Positions 34,254 through 41,707 of a stretch of 56,370 nucleotides of DNA are shown piece after piece; the first letter of the stretch is position 1, and the number at the start of each line of letters is the position of its first letter. The notes beneath the pieces were generated by a model. The model made no database searches. It saw only the letters and a program-made list of their open reading frames with translations, and was not told the origin of the DNA. The stretch spans positions 1-56,370 of the forward strand of contig CAJBNH010000154.1 of NCBI GenBank assembly GCA_903955385.1, written 5' to 3'. Position numbers and translations under genes: made by a program. The DNA is from an uncultured Myxococcales bacterium. Lineage in GTDB: Bacteria; Myxococcota_A; UBA9042.

Positions 34254-35069
34254 ATGCGTTTTGCTAGCGCCTCGTTCCGCTTCGTTCTGGGTTTTGCCAC
34301 CGCTGGCGTCCTGCTGGCTGCCGTCGCGTGTCAGCCGAAGGAGGTGCCAGCCCCGGCTGCCGATCCGGCTGCTGCAGCCGATCCTGCGCCGGCCGCCGCG
34401 CCACCTCCGGCGGTCGAAGCGGCCCCTGCCCCAGCGCCGGCGCCCGCGGTGGAACCCGCACCCGCACCGGCTGCTGAGCCCGTGCCCGCCGCCGAACCTG
34501 CGCCGACGGCTGCTCCCGCTGCCGAGCCTGCCGCCAAACCTGCTGCCATTCCTGAGGCAACGCCCGCCAAGCCCGCGGTCGGCAAGCCCGCCCCCGCACC
34601 GGTTGCCGCTGCCGCACCGGCAAAGGCCGCCCCCGAACCGGCACCGGCACCGGCGCCGGCCAAGGTGGTGGCAGCACCGACGCCCGCTCCGGCCCCGACA
34701 CCACCGCCCGCGGCTGAACCGGCCAAGCCCGCCGACCCGCCCGCTGCCGCCGCCGGGGGCCACAAGGAAGCAACCGGCAAGGTGGTGTCGATCGCTGGCG
34801 CCAAGGTCAAGAAGCCGGCGGTTCCCTTCCACCACGACTTCCACAAGGGCAAGGACGGTCTGGGGATCTCGTGCAAGACCTGCCACCACCCGGTAGACGG
34901 CGCCAAGGTCGAAAAGGCGTGCACCGACTGCCACAAGGCCGACAGCACGGACAAGCCGACCGCCGAAGATGCCTTCCACGACACGTGTCGCGCTTGCCAC
35001 AAGAAGCAGATGGCCAAGGACCCCACGCTGAAGGCCCCGACTACGTGCAAGGGTTGCCACGCCGGATAG
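34254..35069 (+). CDS. Four-haem c7/c3-type cytochrome lipoprotein
   Basis: The 271-residue protein has a lipoprotein signal (AAVAC, Cys26), an Ala/Pro-rich linker of about 140 residues with little else, and a C-terminal haem domain of about 85 residues. The domain has four CxxCH sites (CKTCH, CTDCH, CRACH, CKGCH) and extra His residues in FHHDFHKG and CHHP that fit bis-His ligation, as in class III cytochromes. The long linker would let the haem domain reach across the periplasm or away from the membrane. Electron transfer linked to the menaquinone pool is a plausible but inferred role. GGGGG precedes ATG 34254. Confidence 0.9.
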   Translation: MRFASASFRFVLGFATAGVLLAAVACQPKEVPAPAADPAAAADPAPAAAPPPAVEAAPAPAPAPAVEPAPAPAAEPVPAAEPAPTAAPAAEPAAKPAAIPEATPAKPAVGKPAPAPVAAAAPAKAAPEPAPAPAPAKVVAAPTPAPAPTPPPAAEPAKPADPPAAAAGGHKEATGKVVSIAGAKVKKPAVPFHHDFHKGKDGLGISCKTCHHPVDGAKVEKACTDCHKADSTDKPTAEDAFHDTCRACHKKQMAKDPTLKAPTTCKGCHAG

Positions 35070-35131
35070 GTGGACCGGATGCCTGTGACGGAAGGGGGGG
35101 GGGAGAGAAGCGCGATGCGGGAAACTGCACC

Positions 35132-36049
35132 CTACGGCGCCAGCACCCAAGCACCCTTGCGGTCGATCAGGCCGGGCTTGCCAGCGAGCTCGACGGTGGC
35201 CAGACCGGCCAGAAACGGCGTCGCGGCGTCAAAGCCACGCGGAATCGCGACGTTGCCAGCGCGATCGACATAGCCCCAGACGCCGTCCAGACGAACTGCG
35301 GCCAGCCCTTCCGAGAAATCGCCCACCGTGTCGTACCGCGGCGCGATGACGACTTGGCCTTGCGGTCCGACCCAGCCCCAGCCCGCGTCGCCTTGCACGG
35401 CTGCGTAACCTTCTGAAAACCTTCGGGCGTTTGACCACACGGCGGCCACGACCAGCTTGCCGCCGCGGTCGACGTACCCCCAGCGGTCGCCAGCGAGGAC
35501 GGCGGCGAAGCCCTCTGCGAAGTCGCCTGCGTCGGGGTGACAGCCGGCGGCGGCAGGGCGTCCCTCACGGTCGATGAAACACATCTGGTCGCCGTCGGTC
35601 ACGCGCGCCAGACCCTCGTGGAAGGACCAGACATCCTCCCAACTAGGCTGAATCACCCAAGATCCGGTGGTGTCGATGAAGCCCCAATGCTGCCCGGCGC
35701 GGGCGGGCGCCAAGTCGTCCTGAAAGGGTCGCAGGTCGTCGAACACCAGCGGCACCGCCACCTCGCCGTCGCGACCGATGGCGCCTGCCTTGCCGTCGCG
35801 CACCACAACCGCCAGTCCGTCGGAGAAGGGGTGGGCGTCGTCGAAAGCAGGGGGAACCGTCCACGTGCCGGTCAGGTTCAAGTAGCCCCAGACATCGCCT
35901 GCACGTGCGGCGGCCAGACCCTCGCGGAAGGGTTGTGCGTCGGCAAAGGTTGCGGGGATGACGAGGCGCCCCGTGCGGTCGATGAAACCGACCAAACCGT
36001 CGCGGCGCACTGGAAAGGCCACGAGCGGCGCGGTGACTGAGTGGGCCAT
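35132..36049 (-). CDS. WG-repeat protein
   Basis: The 305-residue protein consists almost entirely of WG (KWG) repeats of about 43 residues, six to seven in number, for example WGYLNLTG, WGFIDTTG, WGYVDRGG, WGWVGPQG and WGYVDRAG, each followed by a PFxxGLAxV-type segment; this folds as a beta-propeller-like array. There is no signal peptide. It begins 19 bp after the stop of the Tae4-like gene, on the same strand, so it may be an immunity, adaptor or chaperone partner. The absence of an export signal argues against simple periplasmic immunity. AGGA precedes ATG 36049. Confidence 0.85.
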   Translation of the reverse strand: MAHSVTAPLVAFPVRRDGLVGFIDRTGRLVIPATFADAQPFREGLAAARAGDVWGYLNLTGTWTVPPAFDDAHPFSDGLAVVVRDGKAGAIGRDGEVAVPLVFDDLRPFQDDLAPARAGQHWGFIDTTGSWVIQPSWEDVWSFHEGLARVTDGDQMCFIDREGRPAAAGCHPDAGDFAEGFAAVLAGDRWGYVDRGGKLVVAAVWSNARRFSEGYAAVQGDAGWGWVGPQGQVVIAPRYDTVGDFSEGLAAVRLDGVWGYVDRAGNVAIPRGFDAATPFLAGLATVELAGKPGLIDRKGAWVLAP

Positions 36050-36068
36050 GGTTGAGTCCTGGTTGGGG

Positions 36069-37169
36069 CTATACAAACCAGAGCTTCAGCGCCTGACTCG
36101 GGTACCAGTTGCCGTCTGAGAGCTGCATGCCGTCAAAGATGTCGACATGACCGGTGCCCGAGAACGTGAAGATCTTGTCGAAAGCGACGATGCCGCGCTT
36201 GCTGGACACCAAGGGCTGGATCTCTTCGTCGAACGTCTTCTGAAACTGCTCGGCATTGGCGAACCGACCGCGCGCCGGGAACTCGGCGTGGGGCTTGCCG
36301 GCGTGGAACTCGAGGAAAGTCCACATCTCCTTGGCCGCCAACAGGTAGTACCACCCCGTCTTCTTGCTGAAAGGCACGCGGCCCGGGTCGATGCCGGCAG
36401 CCTTGGCCTTTTCTCGCGTGATCGTCAGGGGGCCGCCCAGCTTGTTGAGCATGATGCTGAGGCGAATCGCGCACGTATTGCTGTACGTGTCCGGATTCCA
36501 CCCCTGCTGCACCTGCAGGTCGCCGCTGTCGGTGTTTTGCGTACCGTCGGTCTGGTAGTTGTGCGGGTGCGCGTCCCACATCTTCTGGAAGTCGGCGGGC
36601 AAGCCTCCATTGCTGCTTCCGGGCGGCGCTTGCTGCGGACCGTTGCCACCCTGAGCCTGGGCCGGCGTCGCCGGACCGGGTTGGGTGGTGGGCGGGCGCG
36701 GCGTCTGTCCACTCGCTGCGGGCGCCGTGGCCGGCGTGGTCGCACCGGGGGCCGGGGCCGACACGGCCGACTGACGGTCCATCGCGCCCAGCGTGTCCTT
36801 GCCCACCACCGCGTCGGGATTCAGGCCGTGGGACGCCTGCCAGGTTCGCACGGCCTTGGTCGTCGCATCGCCCCACACACCGTCGGCACCCGAGCGGCCC
36901 ACCTGAATGCCCTGACCCAACAGGAAGTTCTGCAGCGCGCGCACCGACGGACCGCGGGCGCCCTGCTTCAGCGTGCCCTGCCCGGCGGCAACGGCCTCAA
37001 GCACGTGGTCGCCAGAGAACAGCGGCTGCGTCAACGCGCCTCCGCCCGGGGCAGCCGGCGGCACGGGCGTCTGGGCAACTTGCGCTGGAGCCTGCTGCGG
37101 CGCCGGACCCGAACGCGGCTGTTGGGCCTGCTGCGTGTTCTGCTGTGGAGTCGGCCGTGGCGTGGGCAT
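36069..37169 (-). CDS. Peptidoglycan-binding protein with Tae4-like amidase domain (candidate antibacterial effector)
   Basis: The 366-residue protein lacks a signal peptide and starts with a Pro/Gln-rich stretch. Residues about 65-132 are a PG_binding_1 domain (VRALQNFLLGQGI, GVWGDATTKAVRTWQ). A Pro/Gly linker follows. Residues about 190-366 match the NlpC/P60-like Tae4 layout: NTCAIRLSIMLN (catalytic Cys233), WYYLLAAKEMWTFL, KRGIVAFDKI and SGTGHVDIFDG (His341, Asp343). Tae4 enzymes cut peptide crosslinks and are exported by type VI systems. No secretion genes are in the window, so the delivery route is open. The WG-repeat gene follows. No clear ribosome binding site precedes the ATG; a short palindrome is there instead. 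Confidence 0.8.
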   Translation of the reverse strand: MPTPRPTPQQNTQQAQQPRSGPAPQQAPAQVAQTPVPPAAPGGGALTQPLFSGDHVLEAVAAGQGTLKQGARGPSVRALQNFLLGQGIQVGRSGADGVWGDATTKAVRTWQASHGLNPDAVVGKDTLGAMDRQSAVSAPAPGATTPATAPAASGQTPRPPTTQPGPATPAQAQGGNGPQQAPPGSSNGGLPADFQKMWDAHPHNYQTDGTQNTDSGDLQVQQGWNPDTYSNTCAIRLSIMLNKLGGPLTITREKAKAAGIDPGRVPFSKKTGWYYLLAAKEMWTFLEFHAGKPHAEFPARGRFANAEQFQKTFDEEIQPLVSSKRGIVAFDKIFTFSGTGHVDIFDGMQLSDGNWYPSQALKLWFV

Positions 37170-37172
37170 GGC

Positions 37173-37186
37173 GCATTGTCCAATGC
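37173..37186 (-). promoter_or_regulatory. Inverted repeat just before the effector start codon
   Basis: GCATTG-TC-CAATGC is a perfect 6-bp palindrome ending 3 bp from the start codon, in the place of a Shine-Dalgarno. It could be an operator or an RNA element. A weak promoter-like pair (TTCGTC 37243-37238, 17 bp, TAGGAT 37220-37215) lies upstream. Confidence 0.35.
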
Positions 37187-37341
37187 ACGCGGGATGCTGG
37201 CGCGTGCAACGGCCATCCTAAACGACCGTTGCCCACCGACGAAGCAATCTCTGCGGCGTGCGGTGCGTCCAGACCCCATCCAACGGGTCTGCAAGGTCCG
37301 AAATCGCCGCCAAGACCGCTTGCCGCTATTTTCACGAGCCG

Positions 37342-37845
37342 TCAGGCGCCCTTGCGGCGAAACACGTCGGTCTTCAGGCTGGAGACGCGGTCGAGGAACA
37401 ACAGGCCGTCCAGATGGTCCAGCTCGTGCTGAATCGCGACCGCCTCGAACCCCCGCGCTTGGAGCTGGTGCGCGCCACCCCGCACATCCAGATACGCCAA
37501 GGTGATCTCGCAGGCGCGGGTCACGTTGCCCGTGTAGTCGGGCACGCTCATACAGCCCTCGCGAAAGACCTGCTGGCCTCGGCGGTCGACGATGCGCGGG
37601 TTCACCAGCAGCAGGCGGCCGTGGTGGTCGTCCTTGCCCAGCTTGGACTTCGATACGTCGACGATGACCACGCGGCGGGTGTCACCGATCTGCGACGCCG
37701 CCACGCCAACCGAGTGCCCTGACGCGACCATCGTGTCCTCGAGATCCTGCGCCAGCGCGGCCAGATCGGCGTCGAACACCGTCACGGGCTCGCACACGAC
37801 CTTGAGGATCGGGTCGGGATAGACGCGGATGGGACGAACCGCCAT
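37342..37845 (-). CDS. def: Peptide deformylase
   Basis: It removes the N-formyl group from new proteins. The 167-residue metalloenzyme has the three family motifs: GVAASQIG (motif I), EGCMSVP (motif II, metal Cys) and QHELDHLDG (motif III, HExxH). MAVRPIRVYPDPIL is a typical N-terminus. It starts 3 bp after the stop of the ACT-domain gene, so the two are co-transcribed. Confidence 0.97.
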   Translation of the reverse strand: MAVRPIRVYPDPILKVVCEPVTVFDADLAALAQDLEDTMVASGHSVGVAASQIGDTRRVVIVDVSKSKLGKDDHHGRLLLVNPRIVDRRGQQVFREGCMSVPDYTGNVTRACEITLAYLDVRGGAHQLQARGFEAVAIQHELDHLDGLLFLDRVSSLKTDVFRRKGA

Positions 37846-37848
37846 GCG

Positions 37849-38388
37849 CTACAGTTCCACCGGGGTGATCGAGCGCACCGACAGGTCGACATGCAGGTCG
37901 CGCCCCAGCTGCTGCAGGTCTTGCGCGACGGCGTCGATGGTCACGTCTTCAGGCAAGACGCCTTCCAGCATCATCACATACACCGGACTGTCCGCCGTGC
38001 CGACCAGCTTGGTGTTCATGTCCGTTACATTGATGCGCCGGGCCGCCAGTTCTTGCGTGACGCGGTAGACGATGCCGGGCTGGTCGGCGCCGTAGACAGA
38101 GACCAGACACAGCTCGCCCCGCAGACGCGGCGACTGCTCACCGCCCGGGGGCAGCGCCCGCAACACTACGGCAAGGTCGTCGTCGGCCAGCGCAGAGAAC
38201 GCGTCGTCGAAACCCGCCACCGTCGCCACCGTGGGGTGCGAGACGATGAGGATCATGGCGAATTGCCCGCCCAGAATGGTGCAACTGGAGTCGGCGAGGT
38301 TGGCACCGCGCTGGTACAGGATCTGGGTCAGGCGGGCGACGATGCCGGGGCGGTCGCTTCCGATCAGCGTAAGCGCGAAGTGGTGCAT
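37849..38388 (-). CDS. GcvR-like double ACT-domain protein
   Basis: The 179-residue protein has two ACT domains: residues 1-85 (FALTLIGSDRPGIVARLTQIL, ANLADSSCTILGGQFAMIL) and about 95-175 (LVSVYGADQPGIVYRVTQELA, INVTDMNTKLV). This is the architecture of GcvR, which modulates glycine cleavage expression by protein-protein contacts in Gammaproteobacteria; outside that group function is uncertain and may be amino-acid sensing in general. It heads a two-gene unit with def. Confidence 0.85.
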   Translation of the reverse strand: MHHFALTLIGSDRPGIVARLTQILYQRGANLADSSCTILGGQFAMILIVSHPTVATVAGFDDAFSALADDDLAVVLRALPPGGEQSPRLRGELCLVSVYGADQPGIVYRVTQELAARRINVTDMNTKLVGTADSPVYVMMLEGVLPEDVTIDAVAQDLQQLGRDLHVDLSVRSITPVEL

Positions 38389-38412
38389 GGGGCTCCGTGA
38401 GGCAAGGGCGTC

Positions 38413-38441
38413 AGGCTAGAGGACTGCTGGCGTTCTCTCAA
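38413..38441 (-). promoter_or_regulatory. Predicted promoter of the ACT protein-def operon
   Basis: On the minus strand TTGAGA (38441-38436), 17 bp, TAGCCT (38418-38413), 25 bp before the ATG at 38388. Confidence 0.5.
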
Positions 38442-38500
38442 GCCCGGGGCCGAAACCGCGTCGTCGGCGACGGTCGGTCGGACCCACTGGCAACCCCGCG

Positions 38501-39436
38501 TCATCGCTGCAGCTTCACCTGAGTCCACGCCACCCCGCCGAAGTCGTCTCGCGCCACGGCCCAGACATCGACCGTCTTGCCGGCCTCGACCCCATCGGAC
38601 AGCCACTTGTTGTCGGGATAGTCCTGATAGCTGCGCTGCTGGTCGAAGTCACCTGCCGTCGAGTACCACGCGAACAACACGTCGCCGGTCGCAGTGGCAT
38701 CGACCGGAAGGCCCGCCGGGGTCAGCTCGGTCCACTGGGGCGACAAGGCGACCTCGGCCTTGCCGACGACTTGCGCCGTCTCTCCCGACAGCAGGGCCTT
38801 GCCGTCCACCTTGAGCAGGTCGATCTCCGGGTTGGCGTGGAAGTCTTTGACATCGCTGGGGATGGCGAGGCTGCGGTAGCCGATGATGCAGCGGTCGCGG
38901 TCGGGGCAGCCCTGGGCCAGGAACGCCGTCGCGGTGGTCGGGCACTTGCCGCCGAACGACGCAGCCTCAGCCATGCCGAACAACAGCTTGATCTCCGGGG
39001 GGCCCTTGGCGCCGGGAATGCTGGAAGGAATGCCGCCGACGCCCGACGCGCCGCCGATGCCCGGGTTCGCCTGCTGATAGGCCACCAGCCCGGCGGCAAG
39101 TGTCGTCAGGTGGTCGAACGTCGCGGTCGCCGTCGCCTGCACGCCCAGATCGACCTGCAGCTGCGGGTCCACACACGCGAATCGACCGTCCACGGTGGTG
39201 GCGAACAGACACAGCGCCCAGGCGTGGCAGACCTCAGTCTCGGGCGCCACGCCCACCACCTTGGCGTCCAGCACGGTCGAGCTACCGGGCACACCGGCCA
39301 GGAACGGCGGCTCGGCGCGGACGGCCAGCACACGCAAACCCTTGACCAGCGACGGCGGGTCGAATTCGCTGCTGCAACCGGCAACGGCGGCCGCCGCAAG
39401 CGCGAGGACGAACAAGGACAGGCGGAATCGGGACAT
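38501..39436 (-). CDS. Hypothetical lipoprotein of the TonB operon
   Basis: The 311-residue protein has a lipoprotein signal (AVAGC, Cys about 20, followed by SS, favouring the outer membrane). The mature part has several Cys residues and a Gly-rich loop (GIGGASGVGGIP) but no family I recognise. Its end, VDVWAVARDDFGGVAW, looks like a beta-sandwich edge as in many myxobacterial surface lipoproteins. It follows the TonB gene by 35 bp, so it may be an accessory of the exbB-exbD-tonB unit. GGAG lies 7 nt before ATG 39436. Confidence 0.7.
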   Translation of the reverse strand: MSRFRLSLFVLALAAAAVAGCSSEFDPPSLVKGLRVLAVRAEPPFLAGVPGSSTVLDAKVVGVAPETEVCHAWALCLFATTVDGRFACVDPQLQVDLGVQATATATFDHLTTLAAGLVAYQQANPGIGGASGVGGIPSSIPGAKGPPEIKLLFGMAEAASFGGKCPTTATAFLAQGCPDRDRCIIGYRSLAIPSDVKDFHANPEIDLLKVDGKALLSGETAQVVGKAEVALSPQWTELTPAGLPVDATATGDVLFAWYSTAGDFDQQRSYQDYPDNKWLSDGVEAGKTVDVWAVARDDFGGVAWTQVKLQR

Positions 39437-39471
39437 GGCTGGGCTCCTGACACGGCGTGGGCGACGGCGGA

Positions 39472-40251
39472 TCACGCGTCGCGCGGCTTGAACTCCACGA
39501 CGAAGGGGACACGGTCGACCATGGGCTCGCCGTTGCGGCGGCCGGGTTCAAACGGACAGCGCTCCAGCGCTTCGCGGGCGGCGCGGTCGAACGGTTCGCC
39601 GACACCGCGCAGTACCTTGACGCCCGTCACGCGGCCGTCGCGGTCTACCGTCAGCAACAGCTTGACCTCGACGATGCGGCGCTCGACCAAGGCGTCGGCC
39701 GGCCACTCGACCGGGCAGGCGTTGCGCGGCACGGCGCGTCGAATCACATCTTCTGGCCGCACCACGGCAGGCGTGGCGGCGACCGGGGCCTGGAACGTGC
39801 GCGGCGCCTCGGGGGCATCGGGCGCGTTGCGTCGGTTGCGCTCGTTGGCTTCGACCGCGGGGTCGCCCAACACGTCTTCGTCGCCCTTTTCGGCCACGAT
39901 GCTGCCGCCGCCCTCGTACACCTGCGACAGCACCAGCGGCGCCGGCTCAGACGGCGAAGGCGCATCGGCGGGGCTTGGCTTGGTGGATCTGGGCTTGGGA
40001 CGGGCCACGGGCTGGGGGGCTTCGGGCTCAGCCTTGGCGACCAAAGTCGGTTTGGGCGGTTCTGGCAGCGGGTCCTGGACGACTTCGGGCTTGGGCAGCT
40101 CGACATCGAACTGCACGGTCTTGGCCACGTGGATGTTGATCGGTTCTGGCGGCGGCGGCTCGCGATCGAGCGTCATCGCCGCGCCGATGAGCGCGACATG
40201 CGTGCCCACCGCCACCAGCCAAGCGATCTTTTGTTCGCGCGTCACCACCAT
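39472..40251 (-). CDS. TonB-family energy transducer
   Basis: The 259-residue protein has an N-terminal membrane helix (about 9-27, IAWLVAVGTHVALIGAAMTL), a Pro-rich periplasmic spacer with the typical PKP/EPP repeats (LPEPPKPTL, PVARPKPRSTKP) and a C-terminal TonB domain (about 185-259: VEVKLLLTVDRDGRVTGVKV, ALERCPFEPG, VPFVVEFKP). It links the proton-driven ExbB-ExbD motor to outer-membrane receptors. ATG 40251 has AGGA upstream; TTG 40257 is an alternative. It is between exbD and the lipoprotein. Confidence 0.9.
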   Translation of the reverse strand: MVVTREQKIAWLVAVGTHVALIGAAMTLDREPPPPEPINIHVAKTVQFDVELPKPEVVQDPLPEPPKPTLVAKAEPEAPQPVARPKPRSTKPSPADAPSPSEPAPLVLSQVYEGGGSIVAEKGDEDVLGDPAVEANERNRRNAPDAPEAPRTFQAPVAATPAVVRPEDVIRRAVPRNACPVEWPADALVERRIVEVKLLLTVDRDGRVTGVKVLRGVGEPFDRAAREALERCPFEPGRRNGEPMVDRVPFVVEFKPRDA

Positions 40252-40284
40252 CTCCAAGTCCTCGTCTTTGCTACACGTTGGCGG

Positions 40285-40710
40285 CTAGTCGATGTCCTGC
40301 GCCTTGGTGTTGACGGCGATATCGGTCACGCCCTGCAGCCGCAGCAGGTCCATCAGCTGGATCACACTGCCGTGGGTCGCGTCGCGGTCGGCGCTCAGGA
40401 TGGCGGGCACCTTGGGGTCGGCCTTCGCGCGCGACCGGGCTTCGGTCCGCAGCTGGTCTGGGGTCGTCGGCTTGCCGTCGAGAAACAGCTGCCCCTGCTT
40501 GTTCAGCACCACCGACAGCGGCCGTGAGGGCTTGGCCTCAGCGCTGGCGGCAGCGGGCAGGTTCACTTCGACCACCTTGGGCGTTTGCATGGCGGCAATG
40601 CTGGTGCTGGTCAGCATGAAGATGATCAGCAGCACAAGCATGATGTCGACCAGCGGGGTCACGTTGATGTCGGCGACGATGTCGTCTCCGGAGTTCGTGC
40701 GGGCGGCCAT
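40285..40710 (-). CDS. exbD: ExbD/TolR-type biopolymer transport protein
   Basis: The 141-residue protein has one transmembrane helix near the N-terminus with the motor Asp in NVTPLVDIMLVLLIIFMLTS (Asp about 22) and a small periplasmic domain (LSVVLNKQGQLFLDG, ILSADRDATHGSVIQLMDLLR). It forms the proton-driven motor with ExbB upstream and energises TonB. TolR is the alternative; the TonB and receptor neighbours favour ExbD. Confidence 0.92.
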   Translation of the reverse strand: MAARTNSGDDIVADINVTPLVDIMLVLLIIFMLTSTSIAAMQTPKVVEVNLPAAASAEAKPSRPLSVVLNKQGQLFLDGKPTTPDQLRTEARSRAKADPKVPAILSADRDATHGSVIQLMDLLRLQGVTDIAVNTKAQDID

Positions 40711-40763
40711 GGTCTACCTCGTTCGGGGGGCGAGCAGTTCAGGATCCGGCGGCAGTACCAAGG

Positions 40764-41453
40764 TCAGGCGACGCGGCGAAAGGACGGCGAGCCTGCGTCG
40801 CCGCGAGGTGCCTCTTGCTTCGTCCACGCGAGCACGATGCCGGCCAACACGCGGGTATCGGCCTGCGCTTCTTTCACGCGAGTGCGCAGGTAGTTGAACG
40901 CGACCACGGCCGGGATGGCGACGAACAGACCGATGGCGGTGGCCACCAATGCTTCCGAGATGCTGGACATGATCGCCTGGTTGGCGGTCGCCGCGGCGGC
41001 ACCGGTGGCCAGCTTCAAGTCCGCGAACGCGCCCATGATGCCGATCACGGTACCCAGCAGACCGACGAACGGCGCATTCGAGCCGATGGTGCCCAGCCAA
41101 CCCAGCCGCTGGTCATACCGCTTGGACTCGGCCGCCTCGCGGGCGCCCATCACTTCCTCGACCGACGCCGAACCGCGGTGCAGCTCGGCGACGCCCGCCA
41201 GCGCGACCTGGGCCGCCATGCCCGAATACGGGGCCAGCAGCTTCTCGACGGCCTCGCGCCCCTCGTCCATGGCCTTCAGCAACGGCTGCTGCAGCTTCTC
41301 AACCGGTACGCGGTTGCGGCGCAGGAAGAGCAGACGCTCGACGGCAATCGCGACCAGAAAGACCGACATGAACATCAGCAGATAGAGAATCCACGCGGCG
41401 CCGAACAGGTCCAGCACTTGCGCGGTGTGGTCGACGATCTCGTGCGTCATCAT
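40764..41453 (-). CDS. exbB: ExbB/TolQ-type proton channel protein
   Basis: The 229-residue MotA/TolQ/ExbB-family protein has three transmembrane helices: AAWILYLLMFMSVFLVAIAV near the N-terminus and a C-terminal pair (APFVGLLGTVIGIMGAF and EALVATAIGLFVAIPAVVAFNYL). The conserved GLLGTVIG and EALVATAIGL stretches line the proton path. ATG 41453 has GAGGAG upstream; the next codon is also ATG. It is first in exbB-exbD-tonB-lipoprotein and divergent from the TonB-dependent receptor. Confidence 0.92.
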   Translation of the reverse strand: MMTHEIVDHTAQVLDLFGAAWILYLLMFMSVFLVAIAVERLLFLRRNRVPVEKLQQPLLKAMDEGREAVEKLLAPYSGMAAQVALAGVAELHRGSASVEEVMGAREAAESKRYDQRLGWLGTIGSNAPFVGLLGTVIGIMGAFADLKLATGAAAATANQAIMSSISEALVATAIGLFVAIPAVVAFNYLRTRVKEAQADTRVLAGIVLAWTKQEAPRGDAGSPSFRRVA

Positions 41454-41575
41454 CTCGGGCGTCTCCTCAATAGTTCGACTCGTCCTGCGCTTTGGATGCA
41501 TCGGCTGGCGGGCGGATGCGCAGCTCTTGCCGGGGCGGTACTTGTTGCGTCCTGCGGGCGTCCATCGACTTCCCC

Positions 41576-41603
41576 ACAATAGGCGGTTTAGCCGACTTGT
41601 CAA
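41576..41603 (-). promoter_or_regulatory. Predicted promoter of exbB-exbD-tonB
   Basis: On the minus strand a consensus TTGACA (41603-41598), 16 bp, TATTGT (41581-41576), leaving a leader of about 115 nt before exbB. Confidence 0.5.
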
Positions 41604-41634
41604 CCGGAACTTTGCACCATGTCATTTTTTGTCC

Positions 41635-41663
41635 TTGCCAAGGTCGACCCAACCGCCTATGTT
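41635..41663 (+). promoter_or_regulatory. Predicted promoter of the TonB-dependent receptor
   Basis: TTGCCA (41635-41640), 17 bp, TATGTT (41658-41663), about 45 bp before ATG 41708. It lies back to back with the exbB promoter, 32 bp apart, allowing shared control. Confidence 0.5.
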
Positions 41664-41707
41664 GTCCGTCGACAGTCGGCCCCACCCACCGGCTCAGGAG
41701 CCCCCGA

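Noticed and set aside
35094-35103. Run of ten G between convergent genes
   Set aside because: It is outside coding sequence and outside the promoters I can see, so phase variation has no obvious target; could also be a sequencing artefact.
35132-37169. Complete type VI secretion locus
   Set aside because: No Tss, Hcp, VgrG, PAAR or contractile-sheath genes are present; only the effector-like pair is claimed.
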